Numbered from the stretch's first letter, positions 36,588-48,259 are shown. The stretch is DNA of 64,000 nucleotides from Aphidius gifuensis (GCF_014905175.1 NC_057791.1:5890001-5954000), one strand, 5' to 3'. A program made the numbers and translations. Notes: generated from the letters alone by a model not told the origin.

Positions 36588-39500
36588 CTTTTAAATAAAA
36601 TAAAAAAATTAATTTTTATCTAAAAATTAAAAATCTAATTAAATAAACAATTAAATATAAAAATTTAATTGAAAAATAAATAGCCTGTTGTATATACAAA
36701 AAAACTTTAAATGAAAAGAAAAAAAAAGTATAGAGCATGAAGTAAAGAACCTGGTACCGAAAGGTACCAATCGATAGAACATCCCATAACTTGATTCAAC
36801 ATCTAGACAATGATATAGATATATGTATAAAAACACATTGATGATTACTAATGAGACCAATCATTTGCCACCTTCAATTAAATTTATTTTAAATTTAATT
36901 CTTCAAAAGAAAAAGAATTAAAAAAGAAGAAAAACAATAAAAAAATAAGTTTAAGATTTTAATCCAAGTTTCAAGAAAAAGTTTTTAGTTTTATTATTAT
37001 TTTTTTAACCAAAGATCATCTTTAAAGGCAATTAAAATTGCTCGATAACTCATGCAAAATACCAGTTAAATTTCATGAGAATTCAACACCTGATTTAACA
37101 GTCATTAAGAAGATAAATTTATATAAATTTTATTGTAAATATTCTAATCATTATAATTTATCATACGACTTTTAAATTAATTTTTTATTCTACAAGTTTA
37201 TTTATTTTAATAGACTATATATATAAAAATATTATTGCATTATTGTGAACTTTGTACATGACAATAATTAATATTATTATTGACAAATTATTTTAACGCC
37301 TTGATTTTATTTAAATATGGAATTTGAGCTGTCATATATGTCAACACAACCATTAATATTATTTAATTTTTTAAAATTATTATTTATCATTTAATTCATT
37401 TTTTGCAGACAAATAAATGTCGTTGGCCAATTTATGATTAATAAATTTATACTTAACACAAAAACAATGATAATTAATAATTTTTTTTTTATATAAATAA
37501 TTATAAATATTATTTAATTATTTAAAAATGATTTTTTTATCTAAATGTTTTTTTTTTTAATATATAAATTAATCAAGTTCAAAGATTATTTAAATAATAT
37601 TTAAAAAATTAAATATATCTAAATTTAAAACATAATTTTCCTTATTAGAAATATTCCATAATTTATAGATTTTTTTTTTGTAAAAATTTATTTTTAATTT
37701 AATTTATAAATATACTTTAAACCTTGACCAAGAAAAATATATCATATAAATTTTCCACTTATATTTCCGTGAATGAATATATATATAAAATGTCCTTGCA
37801 TAATTTTATAATCAAATGATGAATTATTGTTTTATATAAAAGATCTCGTAAATTGTATAAATATTAAATACAAAGTCCAGTGAATAATTTTAATATCCAG
37901 ACAAGACGATCCCAATAATAATATTTTTTTTTTTATTATTAATTCAATTTTTATCATCATTTGAACTACGACGGTCAATGTTCAGTGTAAATGTGCTACG
38001 TGCCATTGATCAAGTAAACCATTCACAATTTTTTATTATACTTAAAATTTTAATTTTTCAATTAACCAAAAGAAAATATATTGTAATATTTTTATCATCA
38101 TTTTCAGTTATTATTTAATCAAAATTAAACAAAATTATAAATATTTTTTATAAATATAATTAAAAAAGAATTTTTTTTTTTTTGAAATTTTATCATCAAT
38201 GATGTTATCAATGATTACAACACTTTTTGTCTCAAGTGTAGACATGTATTATTTTTTTTTTTCAATGATTCATAATATTATTTTATAAAAAAATATTTTA
38301 TCTTGTTGAAATATTTTTTTTTTTTATACACATCGTAATAGAACGTGATCAGAATTATGATCACATAGTTTGTATTGTATAAAAATAAAAAAAATAAATA
38401 AAAAAACATTCTATCAATCAGAAGTTTATTTATATATACTTGACATTGTCTCGATGAATTTGTCTAGCCTCAAGATGATTAAAAAATAAATACTTGAGCA
38501 TTGTTATCGAGAGATAAAAAAAAAATACAAATTAATATTTCGAGTGGTGAGTTGGGGTTTTAATATTTTGTTTTTATTAATTTTTATATTACTGGTGTAT
38601 GTGTTTATTGACCATGTTGAAAAAATGACCATATGTTTCAATCGCATTTGTATTTCTTTTATGAATTATTAATGATTACACACGTGCGTCACCTTCTGTA
38701 CTATCAAGCACGTGGCGTAAACATGTGCAAGTAAATAAAAATATAAAAAATAATCGAATGAAAATATTTGATACACTTGTTTTATTGTCAAATAAATAAT
38801 TAACAACATGAAAAAATAAATAAATAAAATATCTATATCTTCTTTGGTTTTAATTTAATATAAAAAAAAATATTGATTATTGATAAAGAAAAAAAAAAAA
38901 GGGAAGGGAATTTGAAAGGACAATAATTGGGGTTGTAAAAGGGAAAAAAAAAAAAATTATATTCACGATCTTATTTATACATATGCGTCATTCCTTATAA
39001 AAATAAATAATAAATCAAAAAAAGTAAAATTAATATTTGAATAAAATTTTAATTATCTAAAAAAAAATCTTAGGATTTAAATTTTCTTTTCATATATTTA
39101 ATGTTAATTTTGTATTGAATTTTTTGTATTGAATTTTGAAATTCAAAAGAAAAAATAAAACTGTTAATTTGAATTTTCTGTAATGTGTTCAACGAAAAAT
39201 TTAAGGCAAATGTTAATTAAACATTTGAAATTTAACATTTAGTTTAAAAGCTGTGTAGTAATAAAAAAAAAATCAAAAAAATCAAAGACAACTAAAGTAC
39301 ATTAAAGTTTAGCAATAATAATTCATCAAAGTTGTGTTGAGAAAGTAATTACAAAGTAAATTTAATATGATCAATGATAAACAATTGTGGTTGTACATGA
39401 GTATCTATTTAATTTAAGTACAAAATACCTACACGCACATTGACTTATAATTGAACAATAAGAAAATCAATCTTAGGCACATCAATTTAATCAAGAAACA

Positions 39501-42500
39501 AAAAAAATAAACAAAAATAACTTGAAAACATTTAACTTAATCTTTGTGTATGTTTTTTTATTTGATAAATTTATTCCTTACCCTTGGCATTATTGTGTTG
39601 ATTTAATTTTTTGTCTATTTTTTTTGATGGTCAATTTGTTTTGATGAATGATTTGTGTAAAGATGCTGATAGTCTAATGATGGTGATGATGATATTGAGA
39701 TGGCCAATTGATTCTCAAGGCTCGTTATTTTTCAAACAACATTACGAAAAACAATCACGTACTTTTGTTGCGTACACGAGCAATGACGATTCTCTACTGA
39801 ATGTCCCTTAAGGGTGTAATATTTCAAACTACCACTACCACCACCAACACAAGCCGCAGGATCGCGTGTCAATACTATCATAATATAAAGTTACTGTTCT
39901 CTCTCAAAAAAAAAAATAAAAAAAAAAACTCAGGTAAAAGTAACAAATCAGAAGAAACCTACAATCAAAATGTAACTCCCACTATTTGAATATATCATTC
40001 CCAATTTGTCCTAGCTTGATTTATTTCCAATTTTAAGACTTTTTTTTGTAATTTTTTTATGATGTGTATAGGCATGCCTTGGAAGCATTAGGTATTATAT
40101 ATAGTAGGAATAAAAAAAACACTTTAAAGATCCTTTTTTTTTATTTTCAAAATTCAAATGTACTTTTGATCATAACATGAAGTCAAGAAATGTCGCAAGT
40201 AATACTTTTTCATCACGAAAATTTATATAAGACAGAAAAAAGGTCGTTGACAGTATTATATTTTTAGAATGTTTATTTATTTTAGGTTTTTCAATTTATA
40301 AAAATAATGATAAATGTAAATTGTTTAAGAGAAAAATATAAAATAAAGATTAACATTTTTTAAATTTTTAAATGTTAAATTTGCATTTGCGCCAAATTTC
40401 AAACGACAATTTTAATAAAAAATAAATTTCGAAATGAAAATATACAAACTGAAGAAAAATGTAAATTTAAAATTTAATTTTCTTATTCAATTTTGAAATT
40501 GATATAAACATTTTAATAAAAAATTAATATTCAAAATGTGTTAATAAAACATATAAAAAAACAATTTTAAATGCAGAGTTAAAATTTTTTTTAGAATGTC
40601 AATTTTACCTTTAATTTTTGTAACATTTTTCAAGTTATAAACTTTAACAGTTTAAATAAAAATATAGTCTATAATTTCGACATTTGAAAAATGTGTATAT
40701 TGTTATTAAATCGGTTGTTTTTTAAATTTTTTTATATATCAATATATAAGTAATATAAGGTTCAAGATACATTGACAAAATAAGATAGTCATAGTATAAC
40801 CATTGGTATGTAAAATTTTATATCCCCATGAAGAACATTAAACGGTGCCTGGTAGTACACACCGCGTGTTTATACAAGAAAATAAATCTACGTTTATACA
40901 ATACATATATTTATTTATATTTTAACAAATTTTTTTATTGCTTATTTTTTTTTTCAAGTAATATCCACAATTTACATCATAACAAGATCACATTTTTCAT
41001 TTGATAATTTAAAAACTTTTTTAAATATTTTTATTTTAAATTTCACTTGTTAAACTAAACCACTGATAAAAACAAAATCATTTATTTATAATAATTTAGC
41101 GAGTATACAAATATTTTGAATGAAAGAAAAAAAAAAAAAAAAAAGTAGTCAACTCAATGAATAGTCAGCCAATTTGAATGATGTTCTAAAAAAATGCCTG
41201 AAAGTTTTAAAAGTAAGAAAAAAATATGTTTTTTAAACTAAAAAATTATGTAGATATAGATTTGATGCAAAAAAAATATATATATCTAAGATTATGGGTA
41301 GGCAAAGAATGAAATAAACCAAAATTTTTGGTATCGATTTATTTAACCTGTTGTCAAGGAACTCGAGATAATAAAACTGTGCGAATTTAATTCGTCAAAT
41401 ATGTGAAAATTGTAGTATCTTTTTTTTACGAAGTCAACAAAGTGATTTATAAAAATGTAAGAAATATTTAAATGCGACATGATATTGATAAGACTGATAC
41501 AAACGTGACCCTAGCCTGTCGAAGTCCATCTCAGAGCTTTGGATAAATTTTTTATTTTCTTCAACAAATATGTCGAGAAAAAAAAACATACATATAAAAA
41601 TGATTGTTTTCCTTTTGAAAATTAAATTTTTATTTTTTATAACTTACAAAAAAAAAAAGAAAAATATTATCTATTTTAAAAAATTTTATTCAAGATAATA
41701 AGCAAAGTATTTTGTTTTTTTTTTTTGATTGTAAAAATAATTTGATAAATAAAAAGATTGATAAAAAAAAAACACACACAATCTCGTCGTCATCAATCAA
41801 GAACTTTGATCTATCAAAAAAAAAATAAAATAAATAACATTTTTATTATGATATAATTAATTTATCAACTCAATAAATTAATTAATTTTTCAAATAAAAA
41901 TTATAACTATAATTTATTAATAAAAATAATTCAAATCTTAAATCAAATTTATTATTATTTTTTTGTTTTACAAACTATTTTGTACAAAATTTTAGTATTT
42001 AAATTATATTTTATATTTACAATCAAATATTCATAAACAATTTATTGTTTTTTTTTTTTTTTTCATACATCATTCTCGTGATATAATAAAAATGCAATTT
42101 TTATTCATCACTCATTCATATATTATATTTTTCACTTAATATCTCTTTGTAAAAAAATTTTATAATCATTATATTTCAAATACATATGAATAACACTTTA
42201 TTAAATATTATCACTTAACAAAATTAAATAAAATAATTTTGATAATGTCTCGGCTAATCATCACTCAAACTGTTGTTGTAATGAAAAAAATAAAATTAAA
42301 AAAAAAAAAAAATTAATATCTTTCCACACACACTCTTGATTGTCTTGTTTTGATGAATTTTTGTTTTATTGCTTTTATTTTCGTTTATAAAAATACGCAA
42401 AAAATAAATAAAATAAAATATAATCTGTCATCATTTATTCTTGATAGTTAAAAAAAAAAAAAATTCAAGATAAGAGACAATATAAATATTTTTTTGTTTG

Positions 42501-42535
42501 TTATAACATATAGATAATGATGATGATAATAATAT
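36588..42535. other. Long AT-rich gene desert (about 5.9 kb)
   Basis: No ORF with protein-like composition, splice pattern or family resemblance. It consists of A/T runs and short ORFs. A few less AT-rich islands (36,735-36,800 with a ggtaccgaaaggtacc hairpin; 39,600-39,870; 40,750-40,890; 41,330-41,550) could be regulatory or exonic noncoding, but nothing specific is recognisable. The right end is the 3' flank of the ATP-grasp-like gene. Confidence 0.45.
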
Positions 42536-44248
42536 CTACTGTACAACAGCAAGTGGTGGTGTATGTTGATTTGGCTGTGCTCTTATTGCACCAGCAAGTC
42601 TATTAAATGGTAATTGAATATGATAATAAGCACAATATGGTAATGGATCCCAATAAACAAATAGCTCTTCTCTCTTATCAATAACACAATTTTTTTTATT
42701 TGAATAATGTTTTGTAACTTGTTCAATAGCACTTGGAAAACCATTATTATTTTTAATATCATCAACAATAACAAGTGGTCCAGAATTTGTTCTTGAAAAA
42801 TGACGACATGGACGCCAAATAAGTCTTGGATGTACACTTGTTAAACAAACATATGGTAAACCAATACCAATACGACAACCAATTATAATAATTTCATTAT
42901 TAATATTTTCAATAAATCTAAAACTAAGATGTCCATTAATTTTTTTATCATTAAATTTATTATTAAAAAATATATCAAGCCATTTTGTTATATTATTATT
43001 AATAACTGGTACAAGACCAATATTTTCATCAACACGACATGTTACATTTGCAATGACTTTTGATTGTTTAACAGTTGTACAGGTAATATAATGTGTACCA
43101 GTTGGATATTTAATAACAATCCATGGTTTTTTTTCACTTATTTCATGACGTAAAGTATTTAATTCTTGTAAATTTATTGGTAATTTTATTTTAGAACGTT
43201 CACGTATACCAATTTGACCAGCAGCAAGCATAACATGTCTTCCAGTTCTTAATGTACCATTATCATAAAGATTTGTAATATCTTCACTTGACCATAATAC
43301 AGTATTTAATGGTGTTTTTAATCCTAATAATCTACATCTTTGTAGTAATTCTAATGGATCATCAAGACAACTAACATCACCAATACTTGGTACAAAACAT
43401 TCACAACCAATTATTTCTAAATGTGGTTTAGCAAGTGCATCATAATATGCAGCATTTGATGAACTAACTGGTATATAATATATAGCATTTTCATTTTCAA
43501 CAATTGTTTTTAATGCTTTAACATATTCAGCAGCATTACCTTGACATGGACGTGGTATTGTATAAAATTTTGAGCATGCTATTGAATAACGTGCTAATGA
43601 AAATAAACCTTCAATTTCACAAACAATAACTCTTGCACCAGCTTTATAAAAATTTCTTGCAAGATGAATTGATTGTACTGTACTACCACCACTTATTAAT
43701 ACACAACGTTTATTACGATTTAATTCTGATCTTGGTGTATAAATTAATGCCAATAAATATTTTAATAAACTCAATGGTAATTGTATTATTACCATCATAA
43801 TACATACCCATGTTGATGTCCAAATTATTGGTGCACGTATTATAAATATTATTGTATTCCATATACTTGTTATTATAAATAATAAAAAATTTAAATACCA
43901 AATAATTATTCTTGTTGGTAAAAATTTATTTTTTAATTTTTTATTATTATTTATTATTATTTCTTTATTTTTAATATTATTATCATAATTTTTTGATTGT
44001 TTTATGGCATTATTATTATTAATTATTATTGGTTTAATATTTTTTTTATATATTATTGATGGTTCAGATAATTTTGGATATTTTGAATTTGTTAAATCAT
44101 CAATGGAATTTTTTATTGATGAAAATGTTGAATATTGTGGTGGTGAACTTGATAATGGTGAATATGATAGTGGTGGTGAAGCACTGTTACTTCTTGGTGG
44201 TGATGGACTTGATGGATAAAATCTTCTTTCACTTGAACAAGCCGGCAT
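42536..44248 (-). CDS. Membrane-anchored ATP-grasp (MysC-like) protein
   Basis: Uninterrupted 570-codon frame, ATG at 44248. Residues 1-50 are Ser/Pro-rich and about 50-105 Asn/Lys-rich. Residues 108-170 hold two or three hydrophobic membrane segments (WYLNFLLFIITSIWNTIIFI; VCIMMVIIQLPLSLLKYLLA). After that comes a pre-ATP-grasp Rossmann-like domain: CVLISGGSTVQSIHLARNFY, VIVCEIEGLFSLARYSIACS, YIPVSSSNAAYYDALA and SCLDDPLELLQRCRLLGLKT. This arrangement matches ATP-grasp ligases of the MysC group (mycosporine synthesis in cyanobacteria) and related eukaryotic proteins. The C-terminal part (ATP-grasp core) is less conserved; where a catalytic ExNxR is expected I see IIIGCRIGIGLPYV, so ligase activity is doubtful. 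Substrate is unknown. Probably single exon. Confidence 0.7.
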   Translation of the reverse strand: MPACSSERRFYPSSPSPPRSNSASPPLSYSPLSSSPPQYSTFSSIKNSIDDLTNSKYPKLSEPSIIYKKNIKPIIINNNNAIKQSKNYDNNIKNKEIIINNNKKLKNKFLPTRIIIWYLNFLLFIITSIWNTIIFIIRAPIIWTSTWVCIMMVIIQLPLSLLKYLLALIYTPRSELNRNKRCVLISGGSTVQSIHLARNFYKAGARVIVCEIEGLFSLARYSIACSKFYTIPRPCQGNAAEYVKALKTIVENENAIYYIPVSSSNAAYYDALAKPHLEIIGCECFVPSIGDVSCLDDPLELLQRCRLLGLKTPLNTVLWSSEDITNLYDNGTLRTGRHVMLAAGQIGIRERSKIKLPINLQELNTLRHEISEKKPWIVIKYPTGTHYITCTTVKQSKVIANVTCRVDENIGLVPVINNNITKWLDIFFNNKFNDKKINGHLSFRFIENINNEIIIIGCRIGIGLPYVCLTSVHPRLIWRPCRHFSRTNSGPLVIVDDIKNNNGFPSAIEQVTKHYSNKKNCVIDKREELFVYWDPLPYCAYYHIQLPFNRLAGAIRAQPNQHTPPLAVVQ

Positions 44249-44639
44249 TTTTATTATTTATTATTTTATACTAATTATGTGTTGATGTAAATATTTAATT
44301 TGTATATAATAATTGAAAAAAAAAAAAATAAAAAAAAAAATAAACTTTTAAGATATATTTTGATTTAATTAATCCATGATCATTCGTGATGAACGAGACG
44401 TTAACTGAGTAGTCACGACGAAAATCTTGGTCTCTTATGTGGCCTGCATCGCAATCGCACTATGAACCGAGAAATATTCTTATCTAATCATACTACTAAA
44501 CGCAAAATTTATTGACAATAAATATATATTTATAAAAGAATTCAGTATATGTGATATACAAGTTAAAGAAAAACACGTAGTATTTTATAAATATTTAAAA
44601 TTCAAATATATTATATTATATTTTTTTTAAGAACGTACG
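44249..44639. other. Upstream region of the ATP-grasp-like gene
   Basis: Contains a less AT-rich stretch (44,380-44,470) that is likely promoter or 5' UTR of the minus-strand gene. No coding feature seen. Confidence 0.45.
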
Positions 44640-45045
44640 AGGTTGTGGTATCTACTTAAGTTGTATTTCATTTAGATAAAACCATGAAAATACTTTATTT
44701 GGATCAATTGATTCATCAAAATCATCAACTAAATCCTGAAATGTTAAACCTTGTTCACTACCCTGGTGAAAATGACTTCTCCGTTTTTCTTCGATTTTTC
44801 TCCGATTTTCTCTGATGTTGAAACTTCGGAGATATTTGGATTAAATAATTTTTCGTTTTACTCCGATTTTTCTCCGAAATTTCAATTAAAAAGTATGCGG
44901 AGAAAATCGGAGAAAAATTGAAGAAAAACTGAGAAATCATCTTCACAAGGGTAATTCTGGTTGTCCGCCTTTTTTAAAACTTAATTCATCTGTATCTGGC
45001 AATTCTGCAACAATACTTTCTTTATCATCAACTGGTTCTGGTGGT
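44640..45045 (-). pseudogene. Fragment of an unidentified coding sequence, split by a MITE
   Basis: On the minus strand, 45,042-44,954 reads PEPVDDKESIVAELPDTDEL and then SFKKGGQPE; the other side of the MITE (44,760-44,655) continues SEQGLTFQDLVDDFDESIDP and then NKVFSWFYLNEIQLK, ending at TAG. The protein-like composition on both sides shows a transposon landed in a former or present coding exon. An in-frame TAA lies just upstream of the first part. The segment AELPDTDELSFKKGG faintly recalls an SH3 start, but I cannot assign a family. Confidence 0.45.
44761..44951. mobile_element. Short MITE with TA target duplication, copy A
   Basis: The ends ccctggtgaaaatga and tcatcttcacaaggg are imperfect inverted repeats. 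TA dinucleotides flank both sides (44,759-44,760 and 44,952-44,953), as expected for a Tc1/mariner-type non-autonomous element. The interior is made of repeated 'tctccgatttt' motifs in both orientations. A related copy lies at 45,948-46,088. Confidence 0.8.
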
Positions 45046-45107
45046 TATGGTATTGGTTTTTAATTTTTTTATTTTAACACTAGCAATAGAATTGATTATT
45101 TCGTATC

Positions 45108-45310
45108 AAATGTTTTCTTTTAGGATCCATTTTTATGACGGTTATTTGCAGTATATTTTTTGCACCATTAATATCGCGATTCTATGTAATTTTACAATTC
45201 GGACAATATTGATATCTATGCGGTGATTTACTTAATAAGTTTACTACACATACTGCATAATTCTGTTGATCGAAATTCATCAGGATCTTTAACGTCAATC
45301 ATTGGATGAT
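45108..45310 (-). pseudogene. TnpB/Fanzor-like RNA-guided nuclease relic (zinc ribbon and RuvC-III)
   Basis: Minus-strand translation gives DPDEFRSTELCSMCSKLIK in one frame (about 45,285-45,230) and SPHRYQYCPNCKIT, stop, NRDINGAKNILQI in the next (about 45,228-45,130). This matches the C-terminal signature of TnpB/Fanzor proteins: ..S..C..C, then C..C, then RD.NAA.NI, where the Asp is the last RuvC catalytic residue. One frameshift and one stop break it, and only the C-terminal end is recognisable. Fanzors occur in eukaryotic transposons, so this is likely the remnant of a mobile element; the nearby MITEs may or may not be related. Confidence 0.65.
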
Positions 45311-45339
45311 TGTCAATTTTTTTTTAATAATGACAATGG

Positions 45340-45706
45340 TCATGCTGTATATCCTTTTGTACAACCATTCATTATAAATTGACTAGCATCAAACAGAGTT
45401 TTTCTTCCATCATTACATGTATTACATTTATTACCACTGTATGTACCATTCAGTAAATCATACAGTCTAACATATCGTCTACTACCATAAATTGATTGTG
45501 ATAATTCAAGTATTTCAAGACGATTTTTAGTTGCCACCAATACGTCCATCATCTGCATTATTGACACCACCATAAGAACCTTTACTATCTCCATTTGGAA
45601 TAATGCTAAGTTGTATGGCTTCAGCTACCGCTGCATCCCTTGCAGTAATAGCATTAGCCAATTTACTTTTTGTAGCCTCTCGTAATTCTTCCTCGGAAAG
45701 AGACAT
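45340..45706 (-). pseudogene. Frameshifted fragment of an unidentified protein
   Basis: ATG at 45706 starts MSLSEEELREATKSKLANAI, then TARDAAVAEAIQLSIIPNG, to about 45,545. The reading then continues one frame over as LVATKNRLEILELSQSIYGS, RRYVRLYDLLNGTYSGNKCN and TCNDGRKTLFDASQFIMNGC, to a stop near 45,340. Composition is protein-like on both sides of the shift. No intron of plausible size explains the change of frame. The family is not recognised. It may have belonged to the same element as the TnpB/Fanzor-like relic just downstream, but I see no catalytic motif linking them. Confidence 0.45.
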
Positions 45707-45947
45707 TTCTGTCAAAACAAAAAAAAATCGGAAAAAATTTAAAGATATATACATGAAGAAGTTAAAAATTTATTTAAGCAGCATTGATTAATTAAAAAAA
45801 TGAAATTGATACTAATGTACAATGTGGTCTTGCTGTATTATTTTATCAAATAAATATGATAAAGCTACTAATTGCGTTGAATTAGAAGAAAAAAAAACAA
45901 TGTTTGTAGTATGAAAAAAAAAAATTGAAGCTAAAAATAAAGAAGTT

Positions 45948-46088
45948 CCCTGGTGAAAATGATTTCTCCGATTTTTTTCGATTTTACTTTGATTTTCTCC
46001 GATATTTTTCCGGTTTTCTCCGATTTTCTCCGATTTTTTTTCAAATTACTCGGATATTAAAAAATCGGAGAAATCATTTTCACCAGGG
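45948..46088. mobile_element. Short MITE, copy B
   Basis: Perfect 15-bp terminal inverted repeats ccctggtgaaaatga and tcattttcaccaggg bound 141 bp of 'tctccgatttt'-type repeats. Same family as 44,761-44,951. The flanks are TT on both sides instead of TA, so the target duplication is unclear. Confidence 0.8.
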
Positions 46089-46189
46089 TTGATGATGAAA
46101 TGAATGACATGGTACGAAAAAATTACTGAAATTAAATTTATAAATAATGTTCTTACTTTTCTTTTTTTTTTTAAAAAAAAAAACAAATA

Positions 46190-46330
46190 ATACTTTTTAT
46201 GTATAGTTCTATGTTCTTGATATATGTCATCAGTACTTGCTGTATATAAATTTCTACCATCTGCACTAAAATGCATATCTAAAATTGCACCACTGTGACC
46301 AGACATAATACCAATGTTTTCACCACACAA
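46190..46330 (-). pseudogene. SNRNP40-like WD40 repeat fragment
   Basis: The minus strand from 46,330 reads CGENIGIMSGHSGAILDMHF, then SADGRNLYTASTDD, a single WD40 repeat closely resembling the U5 snRNP 40-kDa protein (its 'GECENx..MSGHxGA..' repeat). It lacks the usual WD closing of the repeat and all neighbouring repeats. After 46,220 the frame loses similarity. It is a gene fragment deposited among transposon relics. Confidence 0.6.
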
Positions 46331-46858
46331 TTTATTAAATGATTATTTATTAACGATTAATAAATAAATAAATAAATAAATAAATAAGTTATGTAAATTA
46401 TTTAAAAAAAAAAAATCAATATATCGAAGTTTTTATTAAGACTTTTTTTTCCAGCTTTATCCAGTGTGATTAATAAATTTTAGTAATAATTGATATTTAA
46501 GTAACGATATATATAAATAAATAAATTGAAAAAAAAAAAACTACCTATATCGAGCCAAATTCAAATTCAAACATTAATACCGACCGTCGATAAATAAAAT
46601 TGCAACATTGTAACTGTACATCGTGCAACACTGTACCGTTAATTATTATTATTTTTTCAAAGCAAAACGGTTGGAAAAAAGGAAAAATAAATAAATAAAT
46701 CACACACGTTTGCACTGGTTTGCACTTTGCATCAGCTAACCGGCTTACTCAGATTTTCTATCAAATTAACTAAAATCAACTATACTTTTGTGAAATTAAA
46801 AAAAAAATAAATAAATCGTTTAATTATTATTTAACATTAAAATTGTAACATCAAAATA
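46331..46858. other. Upstream region of the CXC-domain gene
   Basis: Holds a (TAAA)n microsatellite at about 46,359-46,387 and, from 46,560 to 46,760, a less AT-rich stretch that is probably the promoter and 5' UTR of the plus-strand gene. No other gene. Confidence 0.5.
46359..46387. repeat. (TAAA)n microsatellite
   Basis: About seven consecutive TAAA units. Confidence 0.9.
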
Positions 46859-48259
46859 ATGGCAACAGTCACCAAAACAAAAGGCAAAAATTCCAAGTAA
46901 GTAACCACATTTTTTTTTTTGTCAATAAATCAAAAATCTGATAATTGGTTAATTAATACGTTCTTCATTGTCGTAAATAGAAAAACAAAAAAGCCAGCTA
47001 GTGAAGAAATCATGGATCATGTTGATCCAGTTGATGAGACTGCTGCAATTGTTGCTGAAAAAGATGACATTATTGCTCAATTAAATGAGAAAATTCGGAG
47101 TATGACTATTGAAATTGAAGCACTTCGTAAATGTGTACCAAAAAAACGTGGAACATCAGTCACTCTGGTTGGTGAATCATCAAAAATAAAAACACCAGCA
47201 AAATCATCACGTAAAAATACATTGCTTTCATCATCAAGTGTCACAACACCAAGTCGTCAAAAATCAGAATTAAATGTCTCAATAAAGACAAAAGGTTGTA
47301 CATGTAAAGGACTTTGTAAAACAAAAATATGTGGATGTGTTAAAAAAAATCAACCATGCACAGAAAATTGTAAATGCACTGAAGCATGTGAAAACCTTGT
47401 AAGTTAAAATTTTATTTAACAAAATATTATTATTTAATTTATACATTATTCTCATTATTTTTTTATTTTTAGAGTGATGAAGTTTTTGATGAAGAAAACA
47501 AAGAGAATGCTCATGAAAATCATGTCAATAATAATGTTAAAATTGAACATGAAGATGTTGATTCTGATGACGATGATTATTCTGAAGTTAATGATACAAG
47601 TGTTGGAATTAAAAAAAGTACAGAATCAAATAGTACTCTTCCTTCAAGTGGTTCATATGGAAGTGAATCACCTGGATCATCTCAATCAAGTGTAAGTTAA
47701 AAAATAACATAATGTTTATTTAAAATAATTAATAATAAATGTTTGTTTTTATTTTCAGGAAGAAGATGAACAAAAAGATAATTTTAATCCAATGATACCT
47801 ACTAAAACACTTGCTCGTAGTCCATTAGTTGGGAAATCAGAGTCTAAGATGAATCAATTATCACCTCGTGGCAATGTTGATAATAATAAATTGGCTCCTC
47901 ATCTTGGTGTTCCAGATACTGCTATTAATGTCAAAGCCAAAGGAAAAGAAAGTGATGGTGAAGGTGATGATAACGATGATATTAGTGATGATAATGATGA
48001 TAATAATATTGATGATGATGAGGATGAGGATGATAATAATATTGATGATGATGATGAAGATTTTTTAAAATTTTAAATTTAATTATTAGTTTATTTGTGA
48101 TATTTTTAATGAATAATCAAAGAATATGTGATTGCAGGGTTGATTCCCACAGTTGATTGGGAGAAACATCAAAATCAACTAAAACCATGCTCAAAATGTC
48201 ATCGAAGATTCTTTCCTGATCGTCTTCCTATACATGAAAATGCATGTTTAAAAATATAG
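46859..48259 (+). CDS. Small CXC/CRC (KIF4-tail-like) cysteine-cluster protein with C-terminal C2HC zinc finger
   Basis: Exons 46859-46896, 46981-47398, 47473-47691, 47759-47963 and 48138-48259 join in phase to 333 aa. Order: a Lys-rich start (MATVTKTKGK); a short coiled coil (EKDDIIAQLNEKIRSMTIEI); a Ser/Thr/Lys linker; the Cys cluster KGCTCKGLCKTKICGCVKKN then QPCTENCKCTEACENL, with the C.C...C....C.C......C...C.C...C spacing of the KIF4 chromokinesin tail, which binds an Fe-S cluster; an acidic Ser-rich region; and a C2HC finger (PCSKCHRRFFPDRLPIHENA, final C). There is no motor domain. If the weak donor at 47,964 (GAAG|GTGATG) is not used, translation ends at 48,076 with an Asp-rich tail and no finger, so two isoforms are plausible. 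Role unknown; nuclear or chromatin-linked by family analogy. Confidence 0.75.

Noticed and set aside
36735..36760. ggtaccgaaaggtacc hairpin
   Set aside because: A short perfect stem, but isolated and without any associated feature; chance is likely in 64 kb.
36651..36860. Minus-strand 69-codon ORF upstream of rootletin
   Set aside because: Phe/Tyr/Leu-rich composition without motifs or splice links; treated as noncoding.
39611..39989. Two short plus-strand ORFs in the gene desert
   Set aside because: No similarity, no coherent splice pattern and low-complexity ends. Possibly a noncoding transcribed region, but unsupported.
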